64,000 bases of DNA, taken from contig CAJJDN010000068.1 of NCBI GenBank assembly GCA_905182985.1, positions 383,896-447,895 on the forward strand, written 5' to 3'. Of this stretch, positions 40,144 to 52,463 are shown in pieces. Origin of the DNA: Paramecium sonneborni (taxonomy: Eukaryota > Ciliophora > Oligohymenophorea > Peniculida > Parameciidae). Below the pieces are notes generated by a model that had not been told where the DNA came from, did not search any database, and was given only the letters and a program-made list of their open reading frames with translations. A program made the translations under genes and the position numbers. Numbering within the stretch: the first letter of the stretch is position 1; every line of letters starts with the position of its first letter.

Positions 40144-41829
40144 ATGATTTTTATTTTAATTCTAATATCAATAGATTAATTTTAAGCTATAAGAAATATA
40201 GCTATTACATTAGGTCCATTATCATAATAATCTATTACATATGTAATTTATTAAGAAGAATAACTTAATTAATAATTTAGTTCAAATCAAACTCGTTGGA
40301 GCAATTGTTCACCTTTAGATTTATTATATATAAAATCAAATTTGAATTAACCAATCGCAACTACTCCTTTAACTATAATTAACACTGGAGATACAAACAT
40401 AATCATAGATTCATTAAGGCTTAATACTTAAAAGGGTCAGACACTAAAAATTGAATTAAGTAAAATATATTTAATCTAGATAATACTAATAATATTTTAG
40501 TGAAAGCAAAGAGTGTTGAGATAATAAATATTTAATATATTTGTGAAAAGATATTAACCAAAAGGAATTATTGGGCTGTTATTGATATTACTTTAATGAT
40601 ATCCAAAGAATCATTAAAATTTTCATACCAGTACATTTGCGATCCTAATTTCCATCCAAAAAGATTTGATTGGAGCTATTTAATTTTAATAGTGATGATG
40701 TCAATAATTGTATTAATCCTATCAAGAGAACAATAATTAAGTGCATTTAAAATCACATATTATGATAAATAAAATAATAGAAATATAATAGTGTTTCAAG
40801 GATTTCATTTAGGTTTGAAAAGTGCTTTTATTTATAATTTTTTATTTGTTATAGGTTTAATAGCAGCTTATATTTTTTAAAAAACAGTTGAAGATATTGA
40901 GGAAATAATTGTTCGATGCTTTTGTTTTCTTTTTGGATTTATTTTAATCAGTGAAGTTTACTTTTTATTTAATTTAGCTTTGCTATAAAATGTAATTCTT
41001 AAAAATAAAAATATTTTCCATCCTAAGAGCTTGTGATATTATTGGATTGCTTGTTTCTATTGTAACTTTGCATTTATATATTGAAAATGATGAACCTTGG
41101 ATGGTATTAAAATAATAGATATTTTAGATTAGTAACATCTTAACAATATTTCTGGTTGGATCTTCAATCAAATTATTTAAGATAACTAGTTTAAGAAATG
41201 GTCTATATTTTTTTATTCCATGTATAATAATGGATATACTTTTTTCAATATATGGAAGTTTGTTTGTTCGTTATGAATGGGATAGTTTAATTATGAAATA
41301 CTTTAATACTCCATTAACAGCTTAATTTCCTTATTTTTATCCTATATATAAAAAGAAATGTGGATGGTTATCAATAACCTCTATATTATTTCCAGCCTTT
41401 TTCTTGGCATATGCCCATAGAGTTGATAGATTTAAAGATTCCATAATATATAGATTAATTTCATTCATAGGATTGCTTGTAGGAATAAGTTTATGGTTTA
41501 CTTTTTCTTCTTTGTATTCCATACCATTACCTGTTTCATCATTTACACTTTTTCCAACTATTGGGATTAGTGCTTTCATAGCTTTTCAAAGAAATGAAAT
41601 TAAAACAATGTGGAAAGGGGATTTCTATGATCAAGTCTTACTAAATCCTTGGAGACACTAAGTTTAAGTGATCTAATCTATCCATTTACTCAATAAACTT
41701 AAAAATGAGGGAATGGAATTGCAAAATCTTGCTGATTAATAATAATAACATTAATAAGTTTAACTCTTAAGAATATAAAGAGGTTAAGTAAGATTAAACG
41801 ATTCTTTATTTTAAGGTTTATTAGAATGA
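40144..41829 (+). CDS. Signal-peptide-peptidase-like membrane protein, probably catalytically dead
   Basis: The protein starts MIFILILISIDQFQAIRNI, a signal-like segment. A lumenal domain of about 180 residues follows (possibly PA-type), then multiple membrane segments from about 40,660 to 41,600. The C-terminal half parallels signal peptide peptidases: SFLR-like ILRACDIIGLLVSIVTL, YIENDEPWM, FKITSLRNGLYFFIPCIIMD, FFLAYAHRVDRF, RNEIKTMWKGDF. The YD motif appears as MD. The GxGD motif region reads SITSILFPAFFLAYAHR, so the second catalytic Asp is absent, and the PAL motif is also altered (PLPVSS). A Gln-rich cytosolic tail ends at TGA 41827-41829. Small introns include 22 nt near 40,960. The family is likely. 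Loss of proteolysis is inferred from the missing residues. Confidence 0.65.
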
Positions 41830-42014
41830 TTTGTTTTGATTAATATACAATTTATACTATTTTATAATTTACTAGTAAATAATCCTTAAAAAAGTAAGTT
41901 AAATATTAAAATTATGTAAAACTTAAATAAATCTATAAACATGATAAATAAATATCAACTATTTTTCTCAATTTTTTATAATAAATTAAAAATTTTAAAT
42001 AATTCATAATTGAT

Positions 42015-45000
42015 ATGAATTATAGGAAAAGCCGATTAAAATAGAATCCATTGACTGCATCAAAATTATCACCCTCTTGTTTTCAATAATTGCTTCCAGA
42101 TTCAAAAAATAAAACAAAAAAATAAAAAATTCAGAATTCAATCGAGAATTATGTTCAAATTTATGAATTATATCTTAAAATGCTTTTTGGATAAGAAATA
42201 TCATTTCAAGATGAAAAATATATAAATTAAAAGTTTTAATTGTTCTAGCAAGAGGATGATACTATATAAGAACTTGATTTACCAGAGACAGTTGTTAGGT
42301 AAGATCAAATTGTAATTACTTATTTTTAAGTCTCCAAAATCCAGATAGAATACCAGATGACTTTGAATATCCACTTAAATAAGTAGAATATTTTGAATAA
42401 ATTATCAAGTCTTTAAAAATAGATGAAAAATCTATTCATGATAAATTATTCTTAAAAGCAATTGAAAATGTTTTTACTAATCTATCCGATCGTAAAGTCT
42501 ACTCTTTATTTGAATTGCGAACTAGAGGGATTGAAACACAGCCAAATTAAGGTAGACATACATTAATCGGTTATGGTACAGGGTAATAGTTATTTTAAAG
42601 AACTCCAGACAGGAGTCCAAGATCTCTTATATTAGATGATAAGCATCATCATGAAAATAAGACTGAAGTTTTCCCAATATATGAAAAAGAGGATGATATA
42701 AGTAAGTTAGTAAGAAAATTTAGAAATTATCTAAAAGAATATGCTAATCAAAATAAAGGAAACTTAACTAATATTATGGATTCAATTTAAATTGATTTTT
42801 AAAGCTTACTATATACCTCAAAGAAAGCATATAGTTAGGGAGAGTATTTAAAAACATAAGGAAATACTTGGTATAGAACAAATAATGATACTTAAGATCT
42901 TTTAACTTTAATACGCAATATTCTTATCATATAGTTTTCAAGAAAAGGATATAATGTTAAACCTGTTTTATCTAAAGATGGCTCTAAAATTTATCTTTTA
43001 TTGTATATTCCAGAAAAATCTTTAGAAGTAGCAGCAGAAAACTTTTGTTTATAAAAGAAATTAAGTTTTTGTTTTACTGATTTACTTTCTTTAGAACCTG
43101 TAGATAGTGAGTTTAGACCTTTGAGATTAAATGGTAGATTATGGAAACCTGATGAATATGATCTATCCCCTTATTTTAAATATTTAAGACCTTTGATTAT
43201 AGAGTAAATTAAGAATATTAATTTTAAAAAACTAGCAAGAGAGGTTGGACAAAGTGGGTTAAATGCAGAATTATTTGAATATGAAAAATCTGAAATGTAT
43301 GGAGATGAAAATGGTCCTTCTGATGAAGAATGGACTGCATATTATAAATATCTAGTACATTTAAATAAAAATGTTTAAGTTTAAAGATAAAAATACTTAA
43401 TTAATAATGATATTGCTTTAATTTTAAATAAATAAAAAACTGTTGAAGAAATCTATGCAATTAGAAATCATTAATCATTTTCATATTATGCATAATATAA
43501 TCCTGAAGATTAAGAAAAAATAAATAAAATTTATGATTAAATTAGAGAATTATCCTCTCAAATTTAAAATTTACCTATTTTTTAAAAAATTCCAAAAATA
43601 AAAAAAATCAAATTACTCTTATAATAATAATTGGCATATAATTATTTAAACATTTTTAAAGAAGCTTTAAAAGTAGCAAATTGTCCAATATTACATTTGA
43701 AATCTTTATGGGATAGAAATTAACAAATTCCTTTAGAAATTTTTATTCCTTTCAAAATACATTTTAATAATTCAACATTAAAATAATAAGCAAAATTTTA
43801 ATTAAGATGGTGTAGATATATAAAAAATGAAGAAAATTAAATAACTTTATTTCCTACTCATGAAAGATTAAAATTATCTTAATAGCTCATAATTTCATCT
43901 GCAAATATGAATACTTTAATTAATCTATAATTAGTAAATGGTGTATTTTGTTTACATGATCATTATGAATTATATGGACATTGTAAAAGCATTTAATAAG
44001 CTTTCAGTTAAGATAAAGATTTTTATAAAAAAAAACCATTTGATCTTGCAGGTGAATGGATTCTTGATTTTAAATAACCTTGGACTTTACCTATTGAATA
44101 AATATGTTCTTATTTTGGAGAAAAAATTGGACTTTATTTTGAATTCTCTGCTTATTATGTTAAATTTTACTCAATTTTATCTATGATTGCAATTATATAT
44201 ACCATATTAATGTAATCATCAAAACTTTTTAACAAAGAATTGTATAATATATTAATAGCAACTTTTTCAATGCTATTAATCCATTGGAGTTCATTTGTGA
44301 CAGATTATTGGAATCAAATTTAATTATAATTTAATATTAAGTATGGATAAAATAAAAATGTAAAAGAAAGTATTATAAGAACAGCTTTTAAAGGAAGACA
44401 TATAAGATCAATAGGAAATGATTAGTTAAATTCGATTGGGATAGTTCAATCATAAATAATATAAAAGATATGCATTTCTGTATCAATTCTGATATTTTTA
44501 ATTGGATCTGATATAGGAATAATAATTGGCCTTTATTTTTTTAATTTATTTTTAAAAACCTTATTAGATTCAGCTAACAATTAATTCTAATACTTAGAAA
44601 TAATCATATCAGGATCCTTAAATTATGGAATATAATATTTAATAGATTCTTATTATGAAAAAATAGCAACAGTTCTAACTGATTTTGAAAATTTTTAAAC
44701 ATCATTTCAATATGAAACAAGTTATATCATGAAGAAATACACCTTATATTGGTTTTCTTAATTGTTTCCAATAATGATAGTTTGTTTTCTACACACTCCA
44801 TTAGACTTATACTGTGAATAAGAAAATTGTAAAGAAGAAGTTAAATACTTGTTTGGAACTACAATTTTTTGGATATTTTGTTTCAAAATAATTAAGTTTC
44901 TAAAAATATATCTTTAAGAATAAAAAAATACTGAAAATAAAAAATAATTTTAATTTAGCCTAAGTTTAATAGAATTTATTGAAGAGGAAGAATTAAAGAC

Positions 45001-48000
45001 TCCTTTCCAATAAAGTTAAGAAAAATATGGTATTATAGATGAATATATGGAATTTTTTTTACAATTGACTCTTATTAATCTTTTTGGATGTTTACTCCCA
45101 CTCACTATTACATTGTTTTGGTTTTGGATTATTATTTAAGTATAAATTTAAAAGTATAGATTATTATATCAAATTCAAAGACCTTGGCCAAAAGGAGATG
45201 GTTCAATTGGAATATGGAATGAAGTTAATTAATTAATTAATTTCGTTACACTTTTATGTAATTCTGGCTTAATTTGTATTTACTATCATGAATAATTATA
45301 AGATTAGGCGATTTTATTGTTTTTACCTTTATTATTTTATAATTTTTCTGTGAAATATATAACGATGTCTCTTTTTGGTGGTATTCCTACAATTTTAGAA
45401 TAAATTATTCGAAGAGGCCAATATATATTTAAAAATAATATATAAATTACTACTATAAGTAGAAAACAAACAAAAGATAATAAAAATTAACTGCAAAGAT
45501 GTCCATTATATAAAATATTTGGTTCAAATGGGATTTAGGTTGCAGAAGATTTTGAAACTATTAGTTCAGATAATGATATTACAGATTATTATTTAAAAAA
45601 TAGTCATGCAATTTCGAAAAGAATGGTTTAAGAAGAAGAGGATTATTAATAAAGATTAACAGAATTGAGTCAGCAGAATGAACCATAAAATTAACTTTAT
45701 ACACCCTTAAATACTTAAAGAAAAATATAAACAGAAGGATCAGAATAAATGAGCAGAACCATTTTTTCGTTTTATAAGGAAAATGTAAATAAGTAAGAAA
45801 CTCAAATATAAAAAAAATAAAAAATCAAGATTGAAGAACTAATTAAAAAAATAAAATAGGTCGAAACACTAGATTACGAATTTTTTTTTAATTATTTTTC
45901 AAAAAGAGCAACAAATTATGCTTTTGAAATTTAAAATTGTAATGTTACTGATAAATAATTAAAAAGAGATAGAACTAAAATTTGGAGATTTTTTTTTCGT
46001 TTAATCCTATTGTCTTCATACAAGTTGTTATGGAGTGATTATAGGTTTTTTGTTAGCTAATCTTTTGTAAAAAGAAAATAGAAAATCTTTTAGAATTTAG
46101 ATTATAAAAGATATAAAATATTGAGTTAATGTTTTAATAATTAACTTGAATTTTTTAAAAACAAAGCAAATTTAAAATTTAGAAGATAATTTAAATAATT
46201 TGGAAAAAAGTTAACATCAGAAGAAGAAAAAGAATATGGAGAAGTTCTTTTAAAATATCATAATTATATAGAAAAGAAATCTTGGTTAAATTGTAGAAAA
46301 GTACAAATCTTTAGATATAAAGGGTTATTTTTTAGAGGATTTAGAAAACAAACGACAAAAAAACCCTCCATTAAATTTGCCTTAGATTATTATGAAGCTA
46401 TGAAGAAACTGGAATAAGTTAAATTTGAATCAGATATTCATAAAAAGTTTAGTACGTTAGTCCAATATTCTTCAATAAATTAATATACATTAGATTCATT
46501 TATCGAATTATTTGTAAAGTTGGAATACGAGTAATAATATATTTTAATATTTGACTAGGTAATAAAGAAAATTTGCATTTCCTTCTATTAATGGCACTTT
46601 AAAATAAAAATATTACTTTTTACAACCTTTAAAATCTGAAATTTATAAACATGTAATTGATAAATCAAAGGATACATATATTTTTGAACAGTATTCATTA
46701 AAATTAGAAGAATATATCTTATAATACTGTCTTGATGAATGGAATTAAATTCCAAACATAAAACTAAAAAAACATCTTCATGATATTTTATGGATTGTCT
46801 AAATTGAAGAGTAAGAATATTTGATGTAATTTTTTTAAGTTAGACATGGTTAGAAATTGAATTTTTAAAAATTTCATGATGATAAATATGGAGTATTTTT
46901 AGCAGAAAGTAAAAACTATATCAAATTATTAAACATTTTGGATTAAATAGATGATTTTTTTATAAAAGGATATTGTATTTCCCTTTATTAAGGAAAAGAT
47001 TTTAAAAGCCTATTTTAAGTATTGCAATTTAGAAAGAAATATAATATCTATTATACTAATAATGAAATATAATAATTCTTTTTTGCGAATATAATTCTAA
47101 TGGTTAAAAAATAAGTTTAAAATGTTTCGATTTATAATTACATTTTAATTTAAAACTAGTATATGATTTTAAACTCAATTCAAGAAAATAACAATTAAAT
47201 CATTTCATTAATTTAAATGATAATAGAAATGATTCTTCTTAAACCTATTGAAAATTTTTCAGAGGCGATTAAAAATTTCGAGCATCCGTTTCGTTATTTT
47301 CTTATGGATATTTTATAAAATGATAAAACTCCTTAGCAAATTTTTGATTAAATGTCATTTTAAAAACCTTTTATAGAAATTGATTTTTAATTGGCTCCAA
47401 ATTAAAGAGAGATTTCATATTCATAATATATGGAAAATATGAAGCATTAAATAAATTTTCATTTAAGACTAAAATAATTTTAAACGGTCTTAATATTGAT
47501 AAATGAAGTTGAAGATTACATTAAAATAAATAATTATAAAATTTCTTCTGACTTATTACCTCATTTTATAAACTAATTCTCAAAAAATTTAAATAGTTAT
47601 ATTTTAAAATCAAATGAAATAAAAAAAATACTTGATATTTTGTTAATCTATTATTTTAAAGTTTCCACTTTTTTTGCTTTAAAAAAAGATTTTGAACCAG
47701 AAGTATCAAAATTAATTGAAGGATTAAAAAAATGTAGTGTTTAATTGAGAGTAATGTTTAGATAATTAAGTTTAAATATCAAGCTTGAAAATTTATCAGA
47801 AATTGAATAACACATTATATTAAAAAGAAGAATTAAAGAAAAAAATGAAGGTAAATCATCAATTAGTTCTTTTGAAAGATTAAATTTAATAAATACTTTG
47901 AGAAAAAATAAAGATTATATCTTAATTTTAATATAATATCAAACATAATTGTAAAGATATTAGAATCAATTTTAAGCAATAAAGGCTATATATTAATATT

Positions 48001-51000
48001 TTAACAAAAATTTTCTTCTTGCTGGTATTCATTATTCAGAAATAATTCAAAATTAAGAGATGCTTATTTCCCGTGATCCAGCACCAACATTTTTAGATAT
48101 TCCTCTTGATCACAGTCCTGGATTAATTAATTTTGAATAATCATCCCCAACTGATGAAGATAACATAATAAATGAAAATTTAGATACAAAATTAGATTTG
48201 ACAGAATGTAATAAATTATATCTCACCTAATTAATATATTTTAAATTTTTATAGATGATAAATTTATATGATAGTTAAAATGAACGATTTTAAAACTTTT
48301 ATAAAGAATTTATAGAAATAGAAGGTGCTCATGAAACAGTTTTTAATTATTATTTAAAACAAATAAAACTTTTGAATAAAGAAAAAATCTCTAAAGAAGA
48401 TCAAAAATAAGAATTGAAATGTGATGTAGGAAAATATTTAGTTATTATGTAAGTACGATGGAATGATATTAACAGAAAAAAATTTATTAAATTAATATCA
48501 TCAGATGAAGAAGATTTCTTAAAATTTTAAATTATGATGTTTACAAATTTAAAAATTACATTAGAAAATAGATAAATTATTTAACATTAAATTGATTCTA
48601 TTAGTAATAAGAATGTTGATACATATTGTTGTATGTATTAAATTAGACTTATTTAACAATTTTTTCATCTTGATAACCTTCAACCTGTTCATCATACTTT
48701 ACAATATCAAACTAGCTTAAATGTAAGGGACAATAAAAAGTAGTCATAAATTGAATTATTAAAAGAATATCACAAAATTCTTAAAATAAAAAATGAGAGC
48801 TGGTTTTTTCACCCAGGTTTAGAGGAACTTTAAGTCTTTTATTATCTTTCAATTTGTTTTGCGTGCTCTCCAAAACATCTCGAAAACCTTTCTTCTTAAA
48901 ATAATCTTATTTTTGAAAAAGCAGAACTTGGAATCAAACAATTTTAACCCAATCCAAAATTCTATTGTTAAACTTTAAAATTTGCTTAAATTAATAATGA
49001 GTTAGTAGATGAATTAATATTTGATGCTTCTTTGGGTAAATTTTAATAATTTTAACTATTTTGTTAGTTTTTAAATTGCAACATCAGATTTTATAAAAGG
49101 CTTAGTACAACATATGAAAAAATTTAGGAGAACTTAAGTGATGACTTTCAATCTTCTATATTAGTACTTGGTTTACTACATTCATTTTTATATTGTTAAT
49201 AAAATGATGTAGTTGATTTAATGTACTAATTAATTTAGAGATTACTTTAATCTTAGGCATTTATTTTTCATAAAATACACAAAGGATTTGAATAAGACTT
49301 AATGATAATAGACAGTATTTTTAAGGATAATAGTAATTGTTTGCCTGCTCCATATAAATATCTTTTTGAGTATACTAATAACTTTTTATATTTTGAAGAT
49401 GTTAAGTTTAATTCTTAATATTTATTATTCAACTTAATGATGAATTAAGATTTTTTTTTAATTTAAGAAATTATATAAGAATCAATTAATACTTTAAAAA
49501 GCTAACCTTAATTGATTCGTCTTATGCATATATTTGAATTATTATTAGATGTAGTTAATGCAATGATTGGATATTCAGAGCCATAATAATAATATATGTA
49601 TAATTTTTATTCATTTATTAAGCTTTAAATTAAATGATTATATAGAAGGCACTTTAATTCATGCTATCCTAGCACATTTATAGTGTAAATATTTTATGAA
49701 TTTAATTGATTATGAAAATGCTTTGAAATTTTCATAAATAATACTTTAGTATATTAAGACCTTTATGAAATAAGAAAAAACAATAGTTTCTTTGTTTAAT
49801 GATTAACTTGTATTCTTATTTCATATTTTAGATCTTAGAATTTTAAAGTAATTCTTAATTTGACGAATTGCACATAAAAGATTATGAATTCTTAAAAGAG
49901 GAATCTACAGATCAAGATTATGTTCACTTATTTAATTAAGATTTAATTAATGAAGCAATACTTAATCATTTATTAATTTTAATAAACTTAGAATAAAATC
50001 TCCCAAAAATTAATTATCTTTTTTCTTTATAATTAAAGTTAGAAAACAAAATCCACATCAATTATTTGTAGATGATATATGCTATGTATTTTAACTATTT
50101 TTAAAGAAATCTAAATTCATAATCATAGTTATTGTTAACAGATAATTCTAATTAAATAGAATAAATCAAATTGAAAATTAAAAATGAAGAAACCAAATAA
50201 AAAGTATATTTTTCTTTGAAAATGAATATACTATCAGATATTACAATAATTGATCATAAACTAAAGGTGTTAGACTTTTAGTTAAGCATTTTTTAAGGGG
50301 CTAAAAATGGAATTAGTTAAAAGTTAATAACAAATTGGACTATTTTATGTGCTTAAAATTCTATTGATGGATACTCTGGAATTTTATCATTAAATAAAAA
50401 TATAATTCATCCTTATGTTTCACTTATGTATTTAATATAGTGTGAATCATATCGAATTTTAAATTAAATATTGAAAGCTTAAACAATGCTTGATTAAGCC
50501 GAAGCAGGTTTGAAAAGCTGGTTTGAATCTAATAAACATCCATTAAAAGGATTATTCTTTTTTCACAAAGGAACTTAAGATAGATGGCTTTATAGTTAAT
50601 ATTTAATATGTATTTAAGAAATCATATGTTTAAGAGAATTTGATAAAATTGAAATTGCTGTTATTGTTTAAGGTTTGATTTATTCGGAAAAATAACTTCT
50701 AAAAGCTTTTGACTATTATCACTCAAAATTATTAAAAAATATAACTGCTCATTTAGCCAACTATGTATTTTCACAAATTGGAAAACATGTGAAATAAAGT
50801 ATTGAATAAAATTTAAAATAATAAGATGCAAAAGTTATTTTAGACAATCAAATTTAATCTAGTTCAATTTAATCATTAAATGGTGTAACACAATATTTAG
50901 ATGTAATTTAATCTCTATAATAAAGGCTTTAGCAATATTTAATGCTTTTGAAACAGAACATAAATGTATTGATATCATAAGAAAAATAATTGTGGAGGAA

Positions 51001-51352
51001 GATTAATGATCTTAACCATTCAGTGATCATATTGCAATTCACTTTCTAAAGCTAATCAAATATATCATTATAATAATGTTAATATTATTTTTTATTTATT
51101 TATTTCTTTTTAGGTTTTGCCATAAAATATTAATTCATAATTATATTTTATAATTCTTTGACATAAAAATTAGAGCCAATTCTATATTCCTATTTTACTC
51201 TAAGTGACTAGTATCTGTTCTTACAATAAATGACATTAATTAACAATATTTTTAGAAACTCTCAACAAAAAGAACAAAAATTGGCAACTTATTTATTTTA
51301 ATATACCAATAGCCAAAAACAATAAACTAATTAAAAAAATCAGAAATAATGA
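42015..51352 (+). CDS. Giant anoctamin (TMEM16)-like membrane protein with very long C-terminal extension
   Basis: One frame, broken only by short introns, runs for over 9 kb and encodes about 3,050 residues, starting MNYRKSRLKQNPLTASKL. The N-terminal ~600 residues are cytosolic. The anoctamin region spans roughly 43,700-45,430: CSYFGEKIGLYFEFSAYY, several membrane segments, EYMEFFLQLTLINLFGC (TM7 Glu pair kept) and SIGIWNEVNQLINFV. From 45,500 to 51,352 there is no recognised domain: helical, Lys/Gln/Leu-rich sequence like an alpha-solenoid, ending in FRNSQQKEQKLATYLFQYTN. Typical anoctamins are 700-1,100 residues. No TGA separates the two parts over about 1,000 codons checked across the boundary. 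It could still be two genes if splicing differs. Function: scramblase or ion channel is the family role. Confidence 0.65.
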
Positions 51353-52033
51353 GTAACACACTAAACAATAAATATTATTTTTTATGAGAGATTTTTCATT
51401 CATTTTTAAAGAAATAATTTATTAATTATGAAAAGAATGTTTGAATTTTAATTAAGGAAACAGTAATAAAAATTTTTGGAAGTTTTTATAAAAAAATAAA
51501 AATTTTTTTTTGTTTATATAGAATTATTTATATCTTTTATTTGTTTGTTTAAATAGAGAGTAAGTGAATAATGATAGCTAATGAATAATCTCATTAATTG
51601 AATATTGAAATATTTATACGATTATACCTCATCAGCTCTTCAAACTATATTATTAAATTATAATATGATTTATTAATATTTTTAAACCATAAATTATTCA
51701 AAAAATGTCACCTAAAAATTAACAAACATGATCTTTATTTTTATCAATTCATCATTGGTAGGGGATTTTAAATTTATTTTTATAAATTATTTATTCAATG
51801 TTTCAAAAATCGAAATTTTTTAAATAAAAGGTTACATTACAAATCATGCTATTTGTTTATTTTTTTAATATTTAAATATTTAATACATCAACTATTAGAT
51901 TTTTCAAGTAATATTTTGTCATCCATCTATTTAAACAATAGAGTATTGCAATTATTTTTAATAATGCTTAATTACTGTCTTAAATAAAATATATCAAATA
52001 AATACACTGAGTATATTAATAAATAGTTATAAA
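51353..52033. other. Intergenic spacer after anoctamin gene
   Basis: This is about 680 nt with A and T tracts. I see no supported gene. Confidence 0.5.
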
Positions 52034-52360
52034 ATGTAAATAGAAATCTTAGGTAAGGTTTATAATTCGGATGAAACGATAAGAGAAAAAATAAAAAAGA
52101 AATTTAAAAACTGTATATAATATTCAAACAATTAATCTAATTCTATTAAGTCTTTATTATAGAAAATAATTTTTGGATTAATAAATATCAAATTTTAATT
52201 AGTTTACAAAAGGTCTAATAATTATATACGCTATAGAAATATTCAAATTTAATTCATATTAATGAATTAGTTTATGCTTAGTTAAGGCAAAACTTGGAGA
52301 ATTTTTTTATCATATTTTTTTTTTCGATAGTTCTATAAGTTTAATAGTATTGAAATTTGA
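52034..52360 (+). CDS. Small hypothetical ORF, 108 residues
   Basis: An intronless frame starts MQIEILGKVYNSDETIREKI and stops at TGA 52358-52360. It is basic and contains KKKFKNCIQYSNNQ, with a hydrophobic C-terminal third. It may be a real small gene or a relic. I do not recognise it, and chance open frames of this size are possible when only TGA is a stop. Confidence 0.3.
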
Positions 52361-52463
52361 TTATCTTATATATTATTTATTTATTAAACAGTTTAGCTAA
52401 ATCTTGAAAAGTATGAAAATATATTTGTAAGACACCCTAAATCTCAATAAAAAATTCATAAGG

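Noticed and set aside
41337..41579. Minus-strand ORF of 80 residues
   Set aside because: It overlaps the membrane segments of the SPP-like gene in antisense, and the plus frame has family motifs.
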